Source: Kappaphycus alvarezii (lineage: Eukaryota; Rhodophyta; Florideophyceae; Gigartinales; Solieriaceae). From it: DNA of 64,000 nucleotides. This document shows positions 11,880-24,113 of the stretch, piece by piece. A model generated the notes under the pieces. It ran no database searches and had not been told where the DNA came from. It saw only the letters and a program-made list of their open reading frames with translations. The stretch lies in assembly GCA_002205965.3 (NCBI GenBank), contig NADL03000784.1, positions 1,178,001-1,242,000 of the forward strand. The letters are read 5' to 3'. Both the position numbers and the translations under genes were made by a program. The first letter of the stretch is position 1. Every line of letters begins with the position of its first letter.

Positions 11880-13020
11880 TGTCCTCATGTGAGGACAACG
11901 CTATGACACTATTGATCCAGGAAGACTTTTCATCCTACAGATGGTTTTACCCGACGAAGATAGTGGACTCCTAAGCCACCTCGTACGAGTTATCTAAGTG
12001 AATTCGCTGTTTTTCGTCAATGAAGTAGTCGTTATCTGACCAGGGTTTGCATGTAAAGAATCAGGTGATGGGAAGGCTAGTGTACGAACAAAGGCTGACA
12101 CACCTTTTCTCGTTGGAAATTCGCCTTGGGTCAGTGGCACGTTGGAGAAGGCCATGCGTCATATTAGTGCCGAAGGACTCACCGCTAGTCTTTGGGGTAT
12201 TAATGACTGCCCAAACGATGCCCCACTGAAGCGTTTGGGAAGGAGAAGGTAGAGGCCAAGGAAGAAAATCTAATCATAGACGAGGTCAGGGCTAGGCAAT
12301 TGTTGAAGATAGGGTAAATTGAGAAGGCGCTCAGAAACATGCACAAAAAGGTCGAGCAATTGGTATCAAATAACCGGGCAAGGTAGAATCGTGAGCACAA
12401 CAAAAAGACGAACCATGTAAGCCAAAGCTTCGATGTTGGAGATTTTTTCGTTATTCGCAGATCACATAGAAGGATATCTAGGATGATGTTTAGATGGGTA
12501 GGACCGAAAAGGATTACGAGGGTACTGGGATTACTCGTCTATGATTTAGACGATCTGGTAGGGGTGAAGTGGACCAAGTGCACACAGTAATGATGTTGCC
12601 ATACAAATCCGTACGACTGGATAAGGAAGCCTCCGAAGAGCTCAAAAGAGAGTCGGAGCACTTGGAAACGTAGTTCGAACTGGTTGAGGAGCAAATGGAC
12701 ATAGATAGGACGTACTCTGAGTTATGTGTCCAGGTGGTATGGTCAGGTCTACCAGAGAGGTGCGGCTGGACCTAGCAGCGTCTCCATGAACTACTCGAAG
12801 ACATCCCTGAGAGACTGGAGGAGTTCTCGCGTAATTAAAGGAAGCGCAAGTTGGCAATAGCTGATTTGCAGTATTTTGGCTATCTTGGAAGCATTGCATA
12901 AGGTCAAAAGTTAGCGTATGCATGGGGCCCTGAAACGAGGGAGCACCTCAATAATACGATGGCCGAAATCTGGAAGCAGGATCAAAAATATTACAATCAA
13001 TATGCATATTGATTAGCGGT
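11880..13020 (+). mobile_element. Ty3/gypsy relic, 3' portion (integrase core, C-terminus, chromodomain-like end)
   Basis: This continues the element interrupted at 8238. EDFSSYRWFYPTKI at about 11920-11960 is followed by LSDQGLHVKNQVM at about 12035-12070, where the D of SDQG would be the second integrase catalytic residue. A helical stretch with LRNMHKKVEQLV and HNKKTN (about 12330-12415) leads to FDVGDFFVIRR and MMFRWVGPKRI (about 12430-12520), the GPY/F-like end of Ty3/gypsy integrases. The tail from about 12650 (HLET.FELVEEQMDID, VQVVWSGLPE, then a TAG in place of a residue after GWT) resembles a chromodomain. Stops and phase changes throughout mean the element is dead. No 3' LTR was recognised. 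Confidence 0.7.
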
Positions 13021-14090
13021 AAAATCAGGTTGTGGAAATTGGTAAGACAAGGTCAAGTCGCACTTCCCATTTGAAGTTCCACTGATTGGGGTACCGAGCC
13101 CAGTACAGTTTGACCCAGTATTTTCCACTTTCGGGCACAATAGAAGTAGGTACCGGAAGGAGAAAGGGTTAGCGTAGGGTATTTAGGGAAGCTAGGGACA
13201 GGGCCAGAGTAAAGTGGGGTACGGGCGGGCCAAAGGATACTGAGACCATCACGTTCCCCCAGACTACGCCAACTGATCCACATACTTTACGCACCGACGC
13301 AGCGCAGTTTCATAAGACACGAGACTCCAAAGTACTCACGTATCATCACTTTCTACATATCGTCGCTCGTTCGGCTGACCCCTTTTAGTTATCTTCGTAG
13401 AGAAAAGATCAGACAGAGCGGGCCCGAAGAATTTTTAAGCTTATGAACACTAAGAGAGGATTCCTTTGAAGATGAATTAAGAACAAAGTCTTGGAAAAAT
13501 TGTAGTACTGAGACTGTATGGGGTTCGTCGGTATACTAAAAATTAAAGTTAACTAGCTGGGCTCGCCTAAAAGATAAACAGATTCGCCAAAAAAGGGTTA
13601 GCCAGAAGTAGAACCAGGAACGGGGTTGGTCCAATGGGTGGGCGTGGGGCCGATAGGAATAAAAGGGGGAGACCTTGTCGGGAATGCGTATTTGGAGACC
13701 TTAGAGTAGTAGACCAAGCGGTGCTTGCCTCGTTTACTTTTTCGCGTTCCCCCACCACCGACTCTCCTTCCAAGGCTATCTAACTACAGCCAGGTACCTT
13801 AGTAAAGGCAGAATTTGATATGGCTGGCTGGCAAATATGGCATTTCAAATAGCTCGTCACAGAAAATACACGTGTAATACTTTCTACGCTTTTCAGCCTC
13901 ATTCAAAATTTTGATATGCTCGACGGCAGGAATGTTTTGCTCCTTACCAGAAGCGGATGATGTCCACCAGCCTTCGATCAGACTCGGTCGGTCGTCATCA
14001 CTACTATGGCGCCCGGTTCGGCTCAACGTAACCGTCTCACCGTACTGCAAAATGTCTACCTACTTAGTGATATTGAGTCAGGCGTGTAGT
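13021..14090. other. gene-free stretch between transposon relics
   Basis: No host gene seen. On the minus strand at 13799-14050 a short frame contains KRRKYYTCIFCDELFE, which could be a zinc-finger piece of another transposase, but nothing supports it further. Confidence 0.4.
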
Positions 14091-15735
14091 ACTCAATGCT
14101 CGTCACGAAGTACAATGTCAGTCATCGCACATTAACACGTATCAAGAAAGACGCTCGCGCGCTCAAAGACTCAGTGGATCAATCCGTAATCTCCTCGAGG
14201 GTCAAAACAATACACAAAGTCCAATTCGCAATTGATCGAGAAGCAGTTGATGTCGTTTGTTCTTTTCTGTCGTCAGGCGCGCAAACCCGTGACCCTCGCC
14301 ACATTATCGTACCGAGAACTCAAAATCCGTGATCCGCTGCTTGAAACAGAGACGCAACAAAGCACCAAAAGCGAACTGAAAAAGTTTTGTGTTTGTGCCT
14401 CCAAAAACTGGTGTCTCAGATACACGCCCCGTCACGCCCTTAGGACTCAGTAGCTTCTCGGCGAGGCTGGGAGTGCAAATGTTTCAAGCTCGACACATTT
14501 AATATCAGAGCTGAGAGCGCGCGTGTCCGATTACCCGCTTGACCACATCTATAACATGTATGAGACCGGAATGTTTTACAAGTTGCTGCCACGTCGAACA
14601 TATGTCCTCGAAGCGGAGGGAAAGCGAATTGTCCGGGGCATCAAGTCTATGAAAGCAAAGAACGGTATCACTGCTTTTCTTTGTACGAACGCTGATGGAT
14701 CTAGCAAACTCGATCTCAGCATCATAGGAAAATCAGAAAATCCAAGATCCTTTCGAGTTGGTCGGCCACATGTCCTCTATTTCAGCTAGAAGAATGCATG
14801 GGCTGAAGTTGTTGTTTTGTAACGCTGGTTTTACGATTTGTTCCTTCCTCACGTCCGTAAGACCACATCTCGCGCAGTTTCTTTAGTCATGGACAATTGC
14901 GACCCCGATGTGTCAGAAATAAGGGACTGTCAGGGGCAAATAACTATTTGTACCTTGCCTCCGAAATGCACCGCTATTCACCAGCCAATGGATCTTGGTA
15001 TCATCGCAGAGTGGAATGCGCACTATCTCCATAATCTCCTGGTAGAGATGATGGAAGACATAGAGAATCTGGAGTCACTGCAGGAAGAAAACAGGAATAG
15101 GCCTGCTGGTATGAAGGGTCTACCGGAGGGATACGATCAACACATGTTGGACTTCACGCGACTGTGCAAGGACTGCTGGGATGCGGTGTCCCAATACTCC
15201 ATTGCTCGGTGCTGGGTAAAGTCTGGAATTCTCCCAGTTTCGAATCGGGCAGATATTGCGCAAGTCACTGGAAAGAGGTTTTATCGGATATATTATCTCT
15301 TTTCCAGTCTCTTTCTTTGGAAGTACGTGACCAGCTGCTGTATGATTCTGAAATCGGCGCCGTTACATCATATGATGTAGGGAACTGGGTGGAAGTTAAG
15401 ATGAGTGATGCCGTGCGTGATGGTTTGATTGCAGATGCTGCGGACTTAAAAGAGGTTGAAATGGACACAGAACTACGGAATTAGAATGCACGGATGGGAA
15501 AATATGACGACGACAGCACCAATGCTTGAACTGCCCCAATTCCGTCATTAAGCACAGTTTCAACTTTGTTCGTCGAACTAGAGGACATGTCCATTAACTG
15601 CAACCTTCTTCAGGCTGCTAGTGTGCTACGTCGAGCGAAAAGAGAGATAGAATCGGAGCGAACAAAGCGTGGGGGGAAGGGAAAGCAGCGAAAAGCGCTT
15701 TTGACCGAACTGTGGGGGGTAAACTTAATATAGTA
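14091..15735 (+). pseudogene. pogo/Tigger-type (CENP-B-like) transposase pseudogene
   Basis: The order of motifs is that of pogo-group DDE transposases. A helix-turn-helix piece, KYNVSHRTLTRIKKD, lies at about 14105-14150. The CENP-B-type DNA-binding region follows at about 14232-14450. The catalytic core then reads YPLDHIYNMYETGMFYKLLP (about 14530), KAKNGITAFLCTNADGS, KNAWAE, LVMDNCDP (about 14885) and HQPMDLGII (about 14980), and the tail is RAKREIESERTKRGGKGKQ (about 15630). From 14232 to about 15260 it is one frame interrupted by only three in-frame stops (near 14451, 14787 and 14819). The first catalytic Asp (NMDETG in relatives) is Tyr, so it is inactive even apart from the stops. A frame change follows SNRADI near 15255. 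Terminal repeats were not identified. Confidence 0.8.
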
Positions 15736-15739
15736 CATC

Positions 15740-17640
15740 TGAAAGGACTACGGAATCAAAAAAACACGTTTTGGCCCATTTTTTCAATATGAAAGGTTGG
15801 CCAATATGGCATGTCACAATACATTTGCAAGGGGTAGACATGATGAAGGTACCTGACTGTACCCTACTATGTCTACTATGGTGTATCTCCTAAAGTTCAC
15901 GTGGCCTACCAGCAGCCCTTGATGACGTCCGCCAATAGGAGTGTCGGTAATTTCCACCGCTCCTCCATGGTCCTCCTGTATCCCCCTGGCCTCTACTGCT
16001 CCTGCCCTTGGTCCACTAGGCCCTGTTGATCCGGTGCTATCCTTACGGCGATACTGTACTCGACTGTGTAGTAGGGCGCCAGCACCACGTTGTGTCGCTC
16101 ATATGTACAATACTGTACACCGTCTCTCCCACAGGTAAGCGTTTCCCGGCTACACTGCGCCCCACCCCCAGGATTCGCTACTGTACTACGGGAATATAGA
16201 CCAGGGCATTTCCAGTATTTCAGAAAGAGCAGTTAGTCCAGCTGCTGGCTCTGACACCAAAATGAATTGACATGGGCTAGTACATACTTTTTGCATCTCC
16301 GTAAGCTTTTGTTGAAAAGCCTACGTGCGCTACCTGCTCAGGGGTCATGGTTTGCTGGTAATGGACGGAAAACGGCCAGTCCCCTTTTTTTCAGCAACGC
16401 TAAGCGACATTATTTCACCCGCTGAAACGTCCCGCTGCTACCAAATGGGACGTGAATCCAAGCATTGCGTTTCCAAAGAAACGCACATTCCCATTTCCTC
16501 ATCGAAAAATAATGGAGTAGCCACTTACACGGAGTAGCTCTCCTCAGTTACGCCTTCCTTTGTTCCCAATTTAGTCAAATAGATTTCCCTTTCAATACAG
16601 GACGAGTTTCTAAAGTTTATGGCGGAAGATTGAGGTATGGCTCTTCCTTTTGTGGAAGTCTAATCATTGTGAAATTAGAAAACTACTTTTAAAAGTATCG
16701 GAAAACTGTTTAATTTGTTTCCCATATCTAATGCAGTGATGAAAAATTTGTATAACAATATTTTATCAGAAGCCCACAATTTTTACTTATTGTGAATCAT
16801 TGAAAAAAAATCTGTTTTCATTGGCCCATGGTTTATTCTGTGTTACACTTGAAGTAATTTTTATGTCTGTCAGTTGGTTTATAAATTATACAATTATAAT
16901 TTCTGGAATTATATTACCAGCAAATTATTAGTTGGAGTAATCCTTACCTGAAGAATTATTCTATACTTATTACTGAGCATGAATTTGGTGTACAAAAATT
17001 TATTACACTGTTGGAATGATTTTTGTGAAAGAAGAAGTTTAATGCGTTCAGTATCTACTGGGGAATGCGCACGTCCTAACTATACGGTTAAGATCTAACC
17101 GGGTGTAGCTTTTCTACTCTGATCTCCAACATAAATACCTTAGCCTGTTAAAAAAATTTAGCAAGCCTCGGGCCATCGAACTTTCCTCGTCGATCAGCTA
17201 TAAATAAATTTTGGTTTTCTCTTTATTATTCTTCTTGGTCTTATTCGGGTAATTTTAGTGTTCATTTATTTGGAATTATATATTTTAGATCTACACATTT
17301 CATTTCATTTTTAAAATCATTGCGCCGTGGAATGATATTGAAGTCGACGATGCAAAGGAACATTTTCCAGACGTTTTGAACAATTATCAGGACCTCAAAG
17401 GTAGCGCAAAGACGCCTTGCGATTTGCACGGGATCACATTACATCTACGGTATAGTCTTTACTGGTGGAAGGACCACCCCCCGTAATCCGGATTTACTCG
17501 TCATTCCCCTTTGAAACGGAAGCCGATCACCAGACATCTTCTCCTCTGATGTCTATCTTTTCGAAGCAGACTTTTGCTGTAGTGCAAGCATGGAGGGATC
17601 TTGCCCGAGTAAACGGACATTATGATAGTAGCCTCTTTGA
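15740..17640. other. gene-free stretch, AT-rich from 16560 to 17330
   Basis: No coding sequence recognised. A short direct similarity exists between the DNA around 15790-15815 and around 13825-13850 (both contain AATATGGCAT), which may mark ends of the pogo-like element, but it is direct, not inverted. Confidence 0.5.
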
Positions 17641-20600
17641 TTGCTAGCTGCAACTTGAGCCCATTTCTGAAACTGTTATCCCGAAGACGGTTGTGACGGC
17701 GCACCTCGCCGACACCCCCTTTGCAGGTTGATCCATGATGGCCCATAGTATCGAGGAGAGGGGGAACAGTGTAGTTACCTACTAGGCAGGTAGGGCAGCG
17801 CTGTAGGCCGCAGAATACTGGGTTGCCTAAGCGAGGGTCAACCATCGTGGGCCATATCTCCCTTGAGGTGTATGGATAGGTGGACGGCAGCGGAAGTGTT
17901 GAGAAGGGGGCGAAAGCCGTCGAGGAGGCCGCCGAGGCCACCCGAGTAAAAAGGTGCGAAGAAGAGGCAGTAGGGACCGATGCGTGAAGCAGGGAGAGGC
18001 GGGAAAGGTGGAAATGACGGGTGATCTCTTCCTGGAGGGAGCGAGCGGCGTTGTGGTCGAGGTGGTTGAAGCGAGACAGGAGTGCCCCTAGTCGTAGTTC
18101 TGCAGGGAGGGACTCGTGGCCAGGGTGTCGTAGAATGGGGCCAGAAGACTGGCGACATGCGTGGAGTTTGTTGGCAGGAGTCACCGAATGAGGGGCATGT
18201 TCGTCAGATTTGAGACCGTGTAGGCGATGACGCCGATGGAAGTGCATGGGGTGCGCCCTAGGCCACCGTGGCGGAAAGCCCGCGTAGCTGCAAGCCACGC
18301 GATGTCGGAAATTTTCCGGTGAATTTGCTCGAAAACCCCTCGCAACCCCTTGTCGAAAGCTTTGGCAAACGGTAAGGTAATGTGCGGCGAGGTTCAGCGG
18401 AACAAGTACATAACCAGACGTGAAGAGGCACAGAATCTGAGAATATGGTATGAGATCTGGGAATCGTTCATGGCGGAGAGGGATGTCCAGAGTGACTCCG
18501 CCTTCCGCAAGGCTTTGAGGGCCACGGAAGTGCAAGCATTCGGGGTGCCAATCGGGCTACCAAGAACGGTGATAGCATCAGAGGCGAGGACATCGCAAGG
18601 CAGGTCATGTAGGAAAGGGTGTGGTGAGAGAGAGGGCCACCAGGTCGACGTTTTCTGAGGGTTAAGGTTAATATGGAAGCCGAATTTCGGGCCGGTCAGG
18701 CGCAGGTACTAAAGAACGGCGTGGGCTTGTGAGATGGGAACAATTAGGGTTCCGTCGTCTGCGTACCATGTGTGAAGAGGGAGGGCGGGGAAATTGGATG
18801 CCAGTCCTTGCACAAGGAAGTGGAGAGCAACAGCGAAGAGCAACATGCCGAGGGGTCGCCCTGTTGCGTGCCAGTTCGACTCTATGTAAAGTGACGGCCG
18901 AAGAAGAGGCGGGAAGGAGCACCGCAGAGGAAGTGGACCCAACGTGCGGCCGCGGGGATACGGCAGATAGTCTGAGAAAGAATTTCGGAACGCTCATTTG
19001 AGTTGAAGGTGTTCCGGGTATCAACCTGAATGAGCACGTGGGGGGTGGCATTACTCTGCAGTTCGTGTATGTGAGCCCGAGTGGCACGGACGATGGCTTC
19101 CGTAGCACACGGCACACATACGCAGAGTTGATGGGGCTGCAGGTAGTTGGCCAACTCTTGATCATCCCGAATTCGTTTCATTATCAGGCTCCCTGCAAGT
19201 CGACGGGTGGCAAGGCCAATGGCGATGGGGCGGAGAGTGCGACAGGCTTCATCTTTCGGCAGGCCCAATAGAGTAGCACTTGCGACGTACTCGCTAGTCT
19301 CAGTGGGGCAATTCCCATCGACCAGGCTGTTGATGGAGGCGGTGAACCACTTGAGGGCCGAATTTGAGGGCTCGTCGCCGCCGTGGGCATGTGCCAGAGC
19401 TTTGAGTATGGAGGGGCGAAGTCCATGCGGACCAGGACTGCTGTGGTACAGGAGTCGTCGCAACTGGCGGCGGACTTCAGCCTCGGTGAACTTGTATTGC
19501 AGGGGCAGGGTACCTCTGTCGGTTCGGTTGGCGGGTGGGAAGGAGCGGGATGGAGGGACCGGAGCTTATCAGCATTTACCAAGGTGGGCGGGACTGGTGG
19601 GACTGCAGCAGTGAGGGCTTGGGCGGCTTTGTGTGGGGAGCCGTGTAGCAATGCCCGTTTGCAGCGGACCCGTGGGGATCGGGTATAAACTGCTTTGCGG
19701 TGGAGAACAGCGCGGAAGGCGTCAGCGGCTTCATCAAGGAGACAGGACCTCTGCCCTTCTTGTGCTAGGCGGATCATGCGCTTAAGGGAGGCGACAAGGC
19801 TGGGACGATGCCGTTTGCGGGTTCACCTTGGCCGTTCTTGCGTAGAACCAGTTTAGCGAGAGCCATGAATTTGTGGAGGTTGTCAATGCGCGCCCGTGTA
19901 GAGCGGGCCTCAACGAACCGCCTGCATAGACATGCCACCAGGGAATGGAAAGGAAGGCGGAGGGAATTTCGGAGATAGGTAAGGGTAGGGACGGGGAAAG
20001 ACAATGGAGGGTGGCGGACATCGTTGGGCAGGTACCGTGGGTGGGGCAACCATTACTCCAAGGTGGGGGTCGCGGGTGGTGTGGCCTCCTCCATGTTGGA
20101 GTCTGGTTCAGGTCCAGAGGGACGGAGGCGTTTGGCAGGAGCGGGGATTTGGGGAGGGGATGGGGGAGACGGTTTGGGCGGCGGGCGGTTGACGGGATTG
20201 ACGGGCGGGGCGAGCTCGGGATAGCGGGCCATGATGTCCGAGATGGAGGACCGCAGAACTTCGATGAAGTATTGCTTGGGCCTCCAAGCACAGGCGGGGT
20301 TGGAAAGGCGAGCGACTTCGGCATGGAGGGTGGGTAGGAGGGATTGGGCATCGGCAATGGAATGGCAATGAGGGATGATAGGGGACGGAGGAGGAACCGT
20401 GATGGGGGAAGGGAGGATTCGGAGAGGCCACGGAAGGCGTCGTACGCGGATTGCGTATGTTGGAGGGAGTCAGCGGCGGCGCAGACGAAGGTTGCATACG
20501 GATCGGCGGTGGGGACAACGGTGATAGAGCCGGGGAAGCCCCCGGCGGTTAAGGCCTCGTGGAGAGACAAGGCATTGCGGAGTGGGCGCTGGTCGCGTAC

Positions 20601-21060
20601 GGTGGAGACAACGGCAAACTCCTTTGGCCCGTTGTTGACGAGACGGGCGGAGATGCGGTTTATGCTCCTCTGCAGCGCCGGGTGGATCGGCGGAGCAGGG
20701 TTGGGGGCGGCGGCTGTGTTGCGACCTAGAATGGGGAGACGGGTGGGCGGCGAATTCGGCACGGGCTGGGGAACAGCAGCAGCGAGATACGGCGAGGGAG
20801 CGTGGTCCGGTGGGGCAGGCGTCGAGGCGGCGTTTGGAGAGTCGGAGGCGATCTGGGCCAGGTATTTGGCGACGGTGGTGGCCTCGGCGGTACCTCGAAG
20901 GAAGCTAAATGCGGTAGACAGGGCTGGATCGGAGGGCTGGAGGTTGAAAAGCGTGGAGGGAGCGTCGGGGGACGCGAGATCGGTGGCTGCTGAGAGACGA
21001 TTGACGAGATCCAAGAAAAGGTCAAGGGAAGCGTGTGCTGCGAGTTGCATCGCGTCGCGC
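17641..21060 (-). mobile_element. non-LTR retrotransposon copy A (proline-rich N-terminus, reverse transcriptase, zinc-knuckle)
   Basis: Read from 21050 downward. A long proline/serine/alanine-rich N-terminal part (21050-19780) is followed by a conserved pre-RT region (LPFHSLVACLCRRFVEARST, about 19900-19990). The reverse transcriptase (about 19463-18640) has YHSSPGPHGLRPSILKAL, LRPIAIG, VLIQVDTRNTFNS (motif A with its Asp), GRPLGMLLFAVALH and WYADDGTLI (motif C intact, about 18740-18770), then GFHINLNPQKT. A single TAG after HAVL at about 18708 and a one-base phase change near 18900 break it. The C-terminal part (18535-17640) has CPTC and HHGSTC, a CCHC-like knuckle, then RRHNRLRD, and is cut off before the endonuclease-like region that copies B and C retain. 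The layout is that of early-branching, restriction-like-endonuclease non-LTR elements. Confidence 0.75.
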
Positions 21061-22760
21061 GACGGTGGAGCAGCCCCCCCCGCGGCGGGTTCGGGGATAG
21101 GAAGTGGAGAGAAACGTTAATGCCTTTTGCGTGGATGGAAAACGAGAGTTTGGGGGAAGAGCGATGATGAATGCTCGGATCCTTTGCATTAAACTTCGTT
21201 CAGCAAGTATAGCCACAGCAGTAAACCCCCACATGATTAAACTATAGCGCTGAAGGATGTGCCGGCGGATTGTGGCCGCAGTAGTTAAGTACCTCTGCGC
21301 TATTCGCGGAGTGAGCTCCTCGAGCAGAACGACAGGCAGGGGGGAGACCACACTAAGGGATCAAACGCAGTAGGGGTAGATGTGAAATCTTGCGAACGGA
21401 TTGGGGTGTTAGGGGAGAGAGGGAGGAGGCGCGAGAGTGTGCGTTCCAAATCCGCGACTTTGTCTTGTTGAGCTATCTCAACGGCGTCGCCAGCGGCTAG
21501 GGCAGCCTTGTCGCGGACGGCGGCCTCAAATGGTGAGACGACAGTGATGTCACAGGCGACGGGTCGGGTCTCTTCGGCGCTCGGAGCGGCGGTGGGATGA
21601 AAGAGGATGTCGGCAGGGCGGGGCGCCGTCTTAGGGGCGAGGAGAGGCACCGCGAACTGGCAGTTGAGTCCCGCTGCGCGAAAGACGTCGGTGGCTATGG
21701 CTATCGCGTTGAGGAGCAAGTTGTGACGTTGTGTGCGACCGACCCCGGAATGGCAGAGGTCAGCCGCGTAATCACCGAGAGGGCTTATGCTGCGATCAAA
21801 ATTTTGGAAGGTGAGGAGGAGGAAGTCTGTCTAGACAGCGAGTCGAAGGTGTTGAAAGAGCATTACAGCCCAAAGGGCCGTCGACATCTCTGTGGTAGCG
21901 GAGCGGTGTGCCTGGAGAATTGCTGCAGCAGGGAAGTGGCGGTAGGCGAGGCCGCGTATCCGGTGCCCGATGTCATTAGCAGTATGGTGAGCGGGGCTGA
22001 GCTGTACTGCCCACGAGTCGTCCTGCTAGAGGAGCCCCGCTGCAGCCTCCTGTTGCCCCGATTTTGTTGTGCTTGGATGTAGGCGGGCGTCGCAGCGAGG
22101 GCTGTGGGGCCGAGGGAACCTAGAGCGGCGGAGTAGGGGCGACCAGCGATTCGGATGCAGAACTGCCGGGGTGCGACCGTGCTTGGCCAAGGCGAAAAGG
22201 CAGGTCGTCGGGGAACCGGCGGGCGAGAAGAGCGGAGGCGCGCGGCGTAGTGCACACGGCAGACCGTTCGCAGGCGGGTAAAGCTTCCATGATGCTGGTG
22301 GCAGCAGTACCATGAAGGAATCTGCTGACCAGGGAAAAGCCATGGCTACCAAGGCAAATAGGGGTCCAGACTTAGTCCCACGCTCTGTCAGAGAGGTCGA
22401 TCCCGTGGAGTGCCGAATATGAGAACGTTTGCCGGGCGTCGAACTCAATAGCGGCAGGATGCGTGCTGGGAGTAGGCGAGCGTACAGGCATGATTGAGAA
22501 GGCAAGCCGTGAAACAGATCCTGTGCATATGGAACCGGGCTCGGGGGCTTGGACGTGGTTGCGGAGGTGAAGAGTGCTGCGATACACCTCGTTCTTGGTC
22601 CGCAAGAAGTTATCCGTGAAGTCCGGATGCCCATCGGTGCGCCGATGAGGTCGAACCGTCGCAACCGTTCCATGGACATTCGGAGAGAGGGACCGCAGAA
22701 AAAGTGCAGCGCGGTCCTGAGGGGGATTATCGGCCAGTGGGTCCGCGTTTCGTGAGGAAA
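21061..22760 (-). mobile_element. non-LTR retrotransposon copy B, 3' end with restriction-like endonuclease-type domain
   Basis: The best-preserved part (21719-21300) reads VFRAAGLNCQFAVPLL, RPADILFHP, EETRPVACDITVVSPFEA and DKVADLERTLSR, then ELTPRIAQRYLTTAATIRRH after a phase change. It is the same family as the fragment at 42026-42920, with roughly 60 percent identity over the shared block by eye. The P-A-D-I ... D-I-T-V-V-S-P spacing suits the restriction-like endonuclease of R2/CRE-type elements. Upstream (22760-21860) the sequence is decayed and only suggestive. Copy B lies directly 5' of copy A in the same orientation, so the two form a head-to-tail pair with a join near 21060-21160. 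Confidence 0.65.
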
Positions 22761-23660
22761 CCAGCAGAAAAACTAACCTCAAAAAATTAAATTTGATAAA
22801 CTCCGTATGGTACAGGGGTCCTGTACAGTACTGTACTTGCCGCATACGCGGATCAGACAGTGTAACTTGACACTTGAAACAGCCCAATCTTCCTTCCTCC
22901 CTTCATGCATCCACTTAGTCGCACAGCTGTCGTGTATTCGTCGATTACCTTGCAAGTCGTTGCGGACGGTGAACCCAGCGAGTCGAAAGCTGGGGGCACG
23001 AGCTTTCATCTTATTCTCGATCGTCCTGGCAGAGTTTCGCCAGGAATGACTGCCACTTTGCGGGCAAGCTCTCTACTCTTCCGTTGTTCTGCTGGGTTGG
23101 CAACGGCACGCGCTTCATGTGCTCCCACGGACACACAGCTCTCGGACACACAGCTCTCTTGGAATGGAGACCATACTGTGACGTCGTCTGCCACTGGGAG
23201 AGACGGCCAGGTGTTAGTGGGGTCAGACCTTGGATGCACTTGGATTTCAGCAGGTCACGCCCTCAGTCCGGGAAGTAAGCATTTCACCTCATATTGAACG
23301 CTGATTCCTGCTGCCTTGAACAGATGTCATCCAAATACCTTTTCTATTGAATTGCGCCGTTTGGTCCAATCTAGACCAATTTGCATAAATCCGCTGCGTG
23401 GTCTCCTCAATGGTCCATGGACCTGTTGCGCCCTGCGCACCGCAGCGGCACAGTTCCATCAAACATGCGAATGCCCCAAGTGGCAACGTAGCATCACCGT
23501 CTTCATCTTATCATACGTTCGGCTGGCCAGGAAAGCTGCGGCAGGCGTGAAGATGTAATCCGTAGTGGGCACCGAGAGGGTGGCAATGGCGACGTCTTTC
23601 CTGCTCTGTCAGAGCGAGGTGAGATAAGGGGATAACTCGAACATAGCAAGGGGAATGAGA
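22761..23660. other. gene-free stretch with one palindrome repeat
   Basis: No gene recognised. A palindrome string CTGTACAGTACTGTAC lies at 22821-22836, the only one inside the 5-29 kb transposon region. A short direct duplication (ACACAGCTCTC twice) lies near 23135-23160. Confidence 0.5.
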
Positions 23661-23665
23661 ACTGA

Positions 23666-24113
23666 TCACGGAGACGGCGAGACCCTGCAGGATAGAGGAA
23701 AACTCAGATTCTGACAGTTACAAGCCCAGGCATAACTTTGCGTGAAATTGGTCGGGATCGCCACAAGCATGCCTGCGAGGGTAAAGAGTATGGCGAAAAA
23801 GCTGGGAAGTAGGATGGAAGCGATCGGATGTGGAAGCCGGAAATGGGGTATCAGAGAATGTACTCCGGAATACTTGAACATCGTATGTGTGATCAACTTT
23901 TTTTGACCTGGAGGATGAGCTGATCGCACAAAGCACTATGACGACCCATCCTGTCGGGGCCAGTGTGATGAACAGACCCGTGATGTCCGTATACATCTCA
24001 AATAGCGTTGCAACAGGAACAAATTGCACAATGGAGCTTTCCAGAAAAAAGCGGGACACCCAAACGAAGGCCGACGATGTCAACCCAAAGAACAGGCTAG
24101 GCACAGGCGCCAT
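23666..24113 (-). pseudogene. possible remnant of a multi-pass membrane protein
   Basis: Two overlapping minus-strand frames each carry hydrophobic segments. One (from 24113) has SLFFGLTSSAFVWVSRFF and TGLFITLAPTGWVVIVLCAI. The other (ending at 23666) has ASILLPSFFAILFTLAGMLV followed by WACNC. Reading one into the other near 23860-23890 would give a small protein with about three membrane segments. No family was recognised. The phase change needed here is an extra base, unlike most others in the window. It lies between transposon relics, so it may be a broken host gene or chance. Confidence 0.25.

Noticed and set aside
19945-21120. Long plus-strand frames opposite the retroelement
   Set aside because: They are glycine/arginine-rich shadows of the proline/alanine-rich minus-strand retroelement protein.
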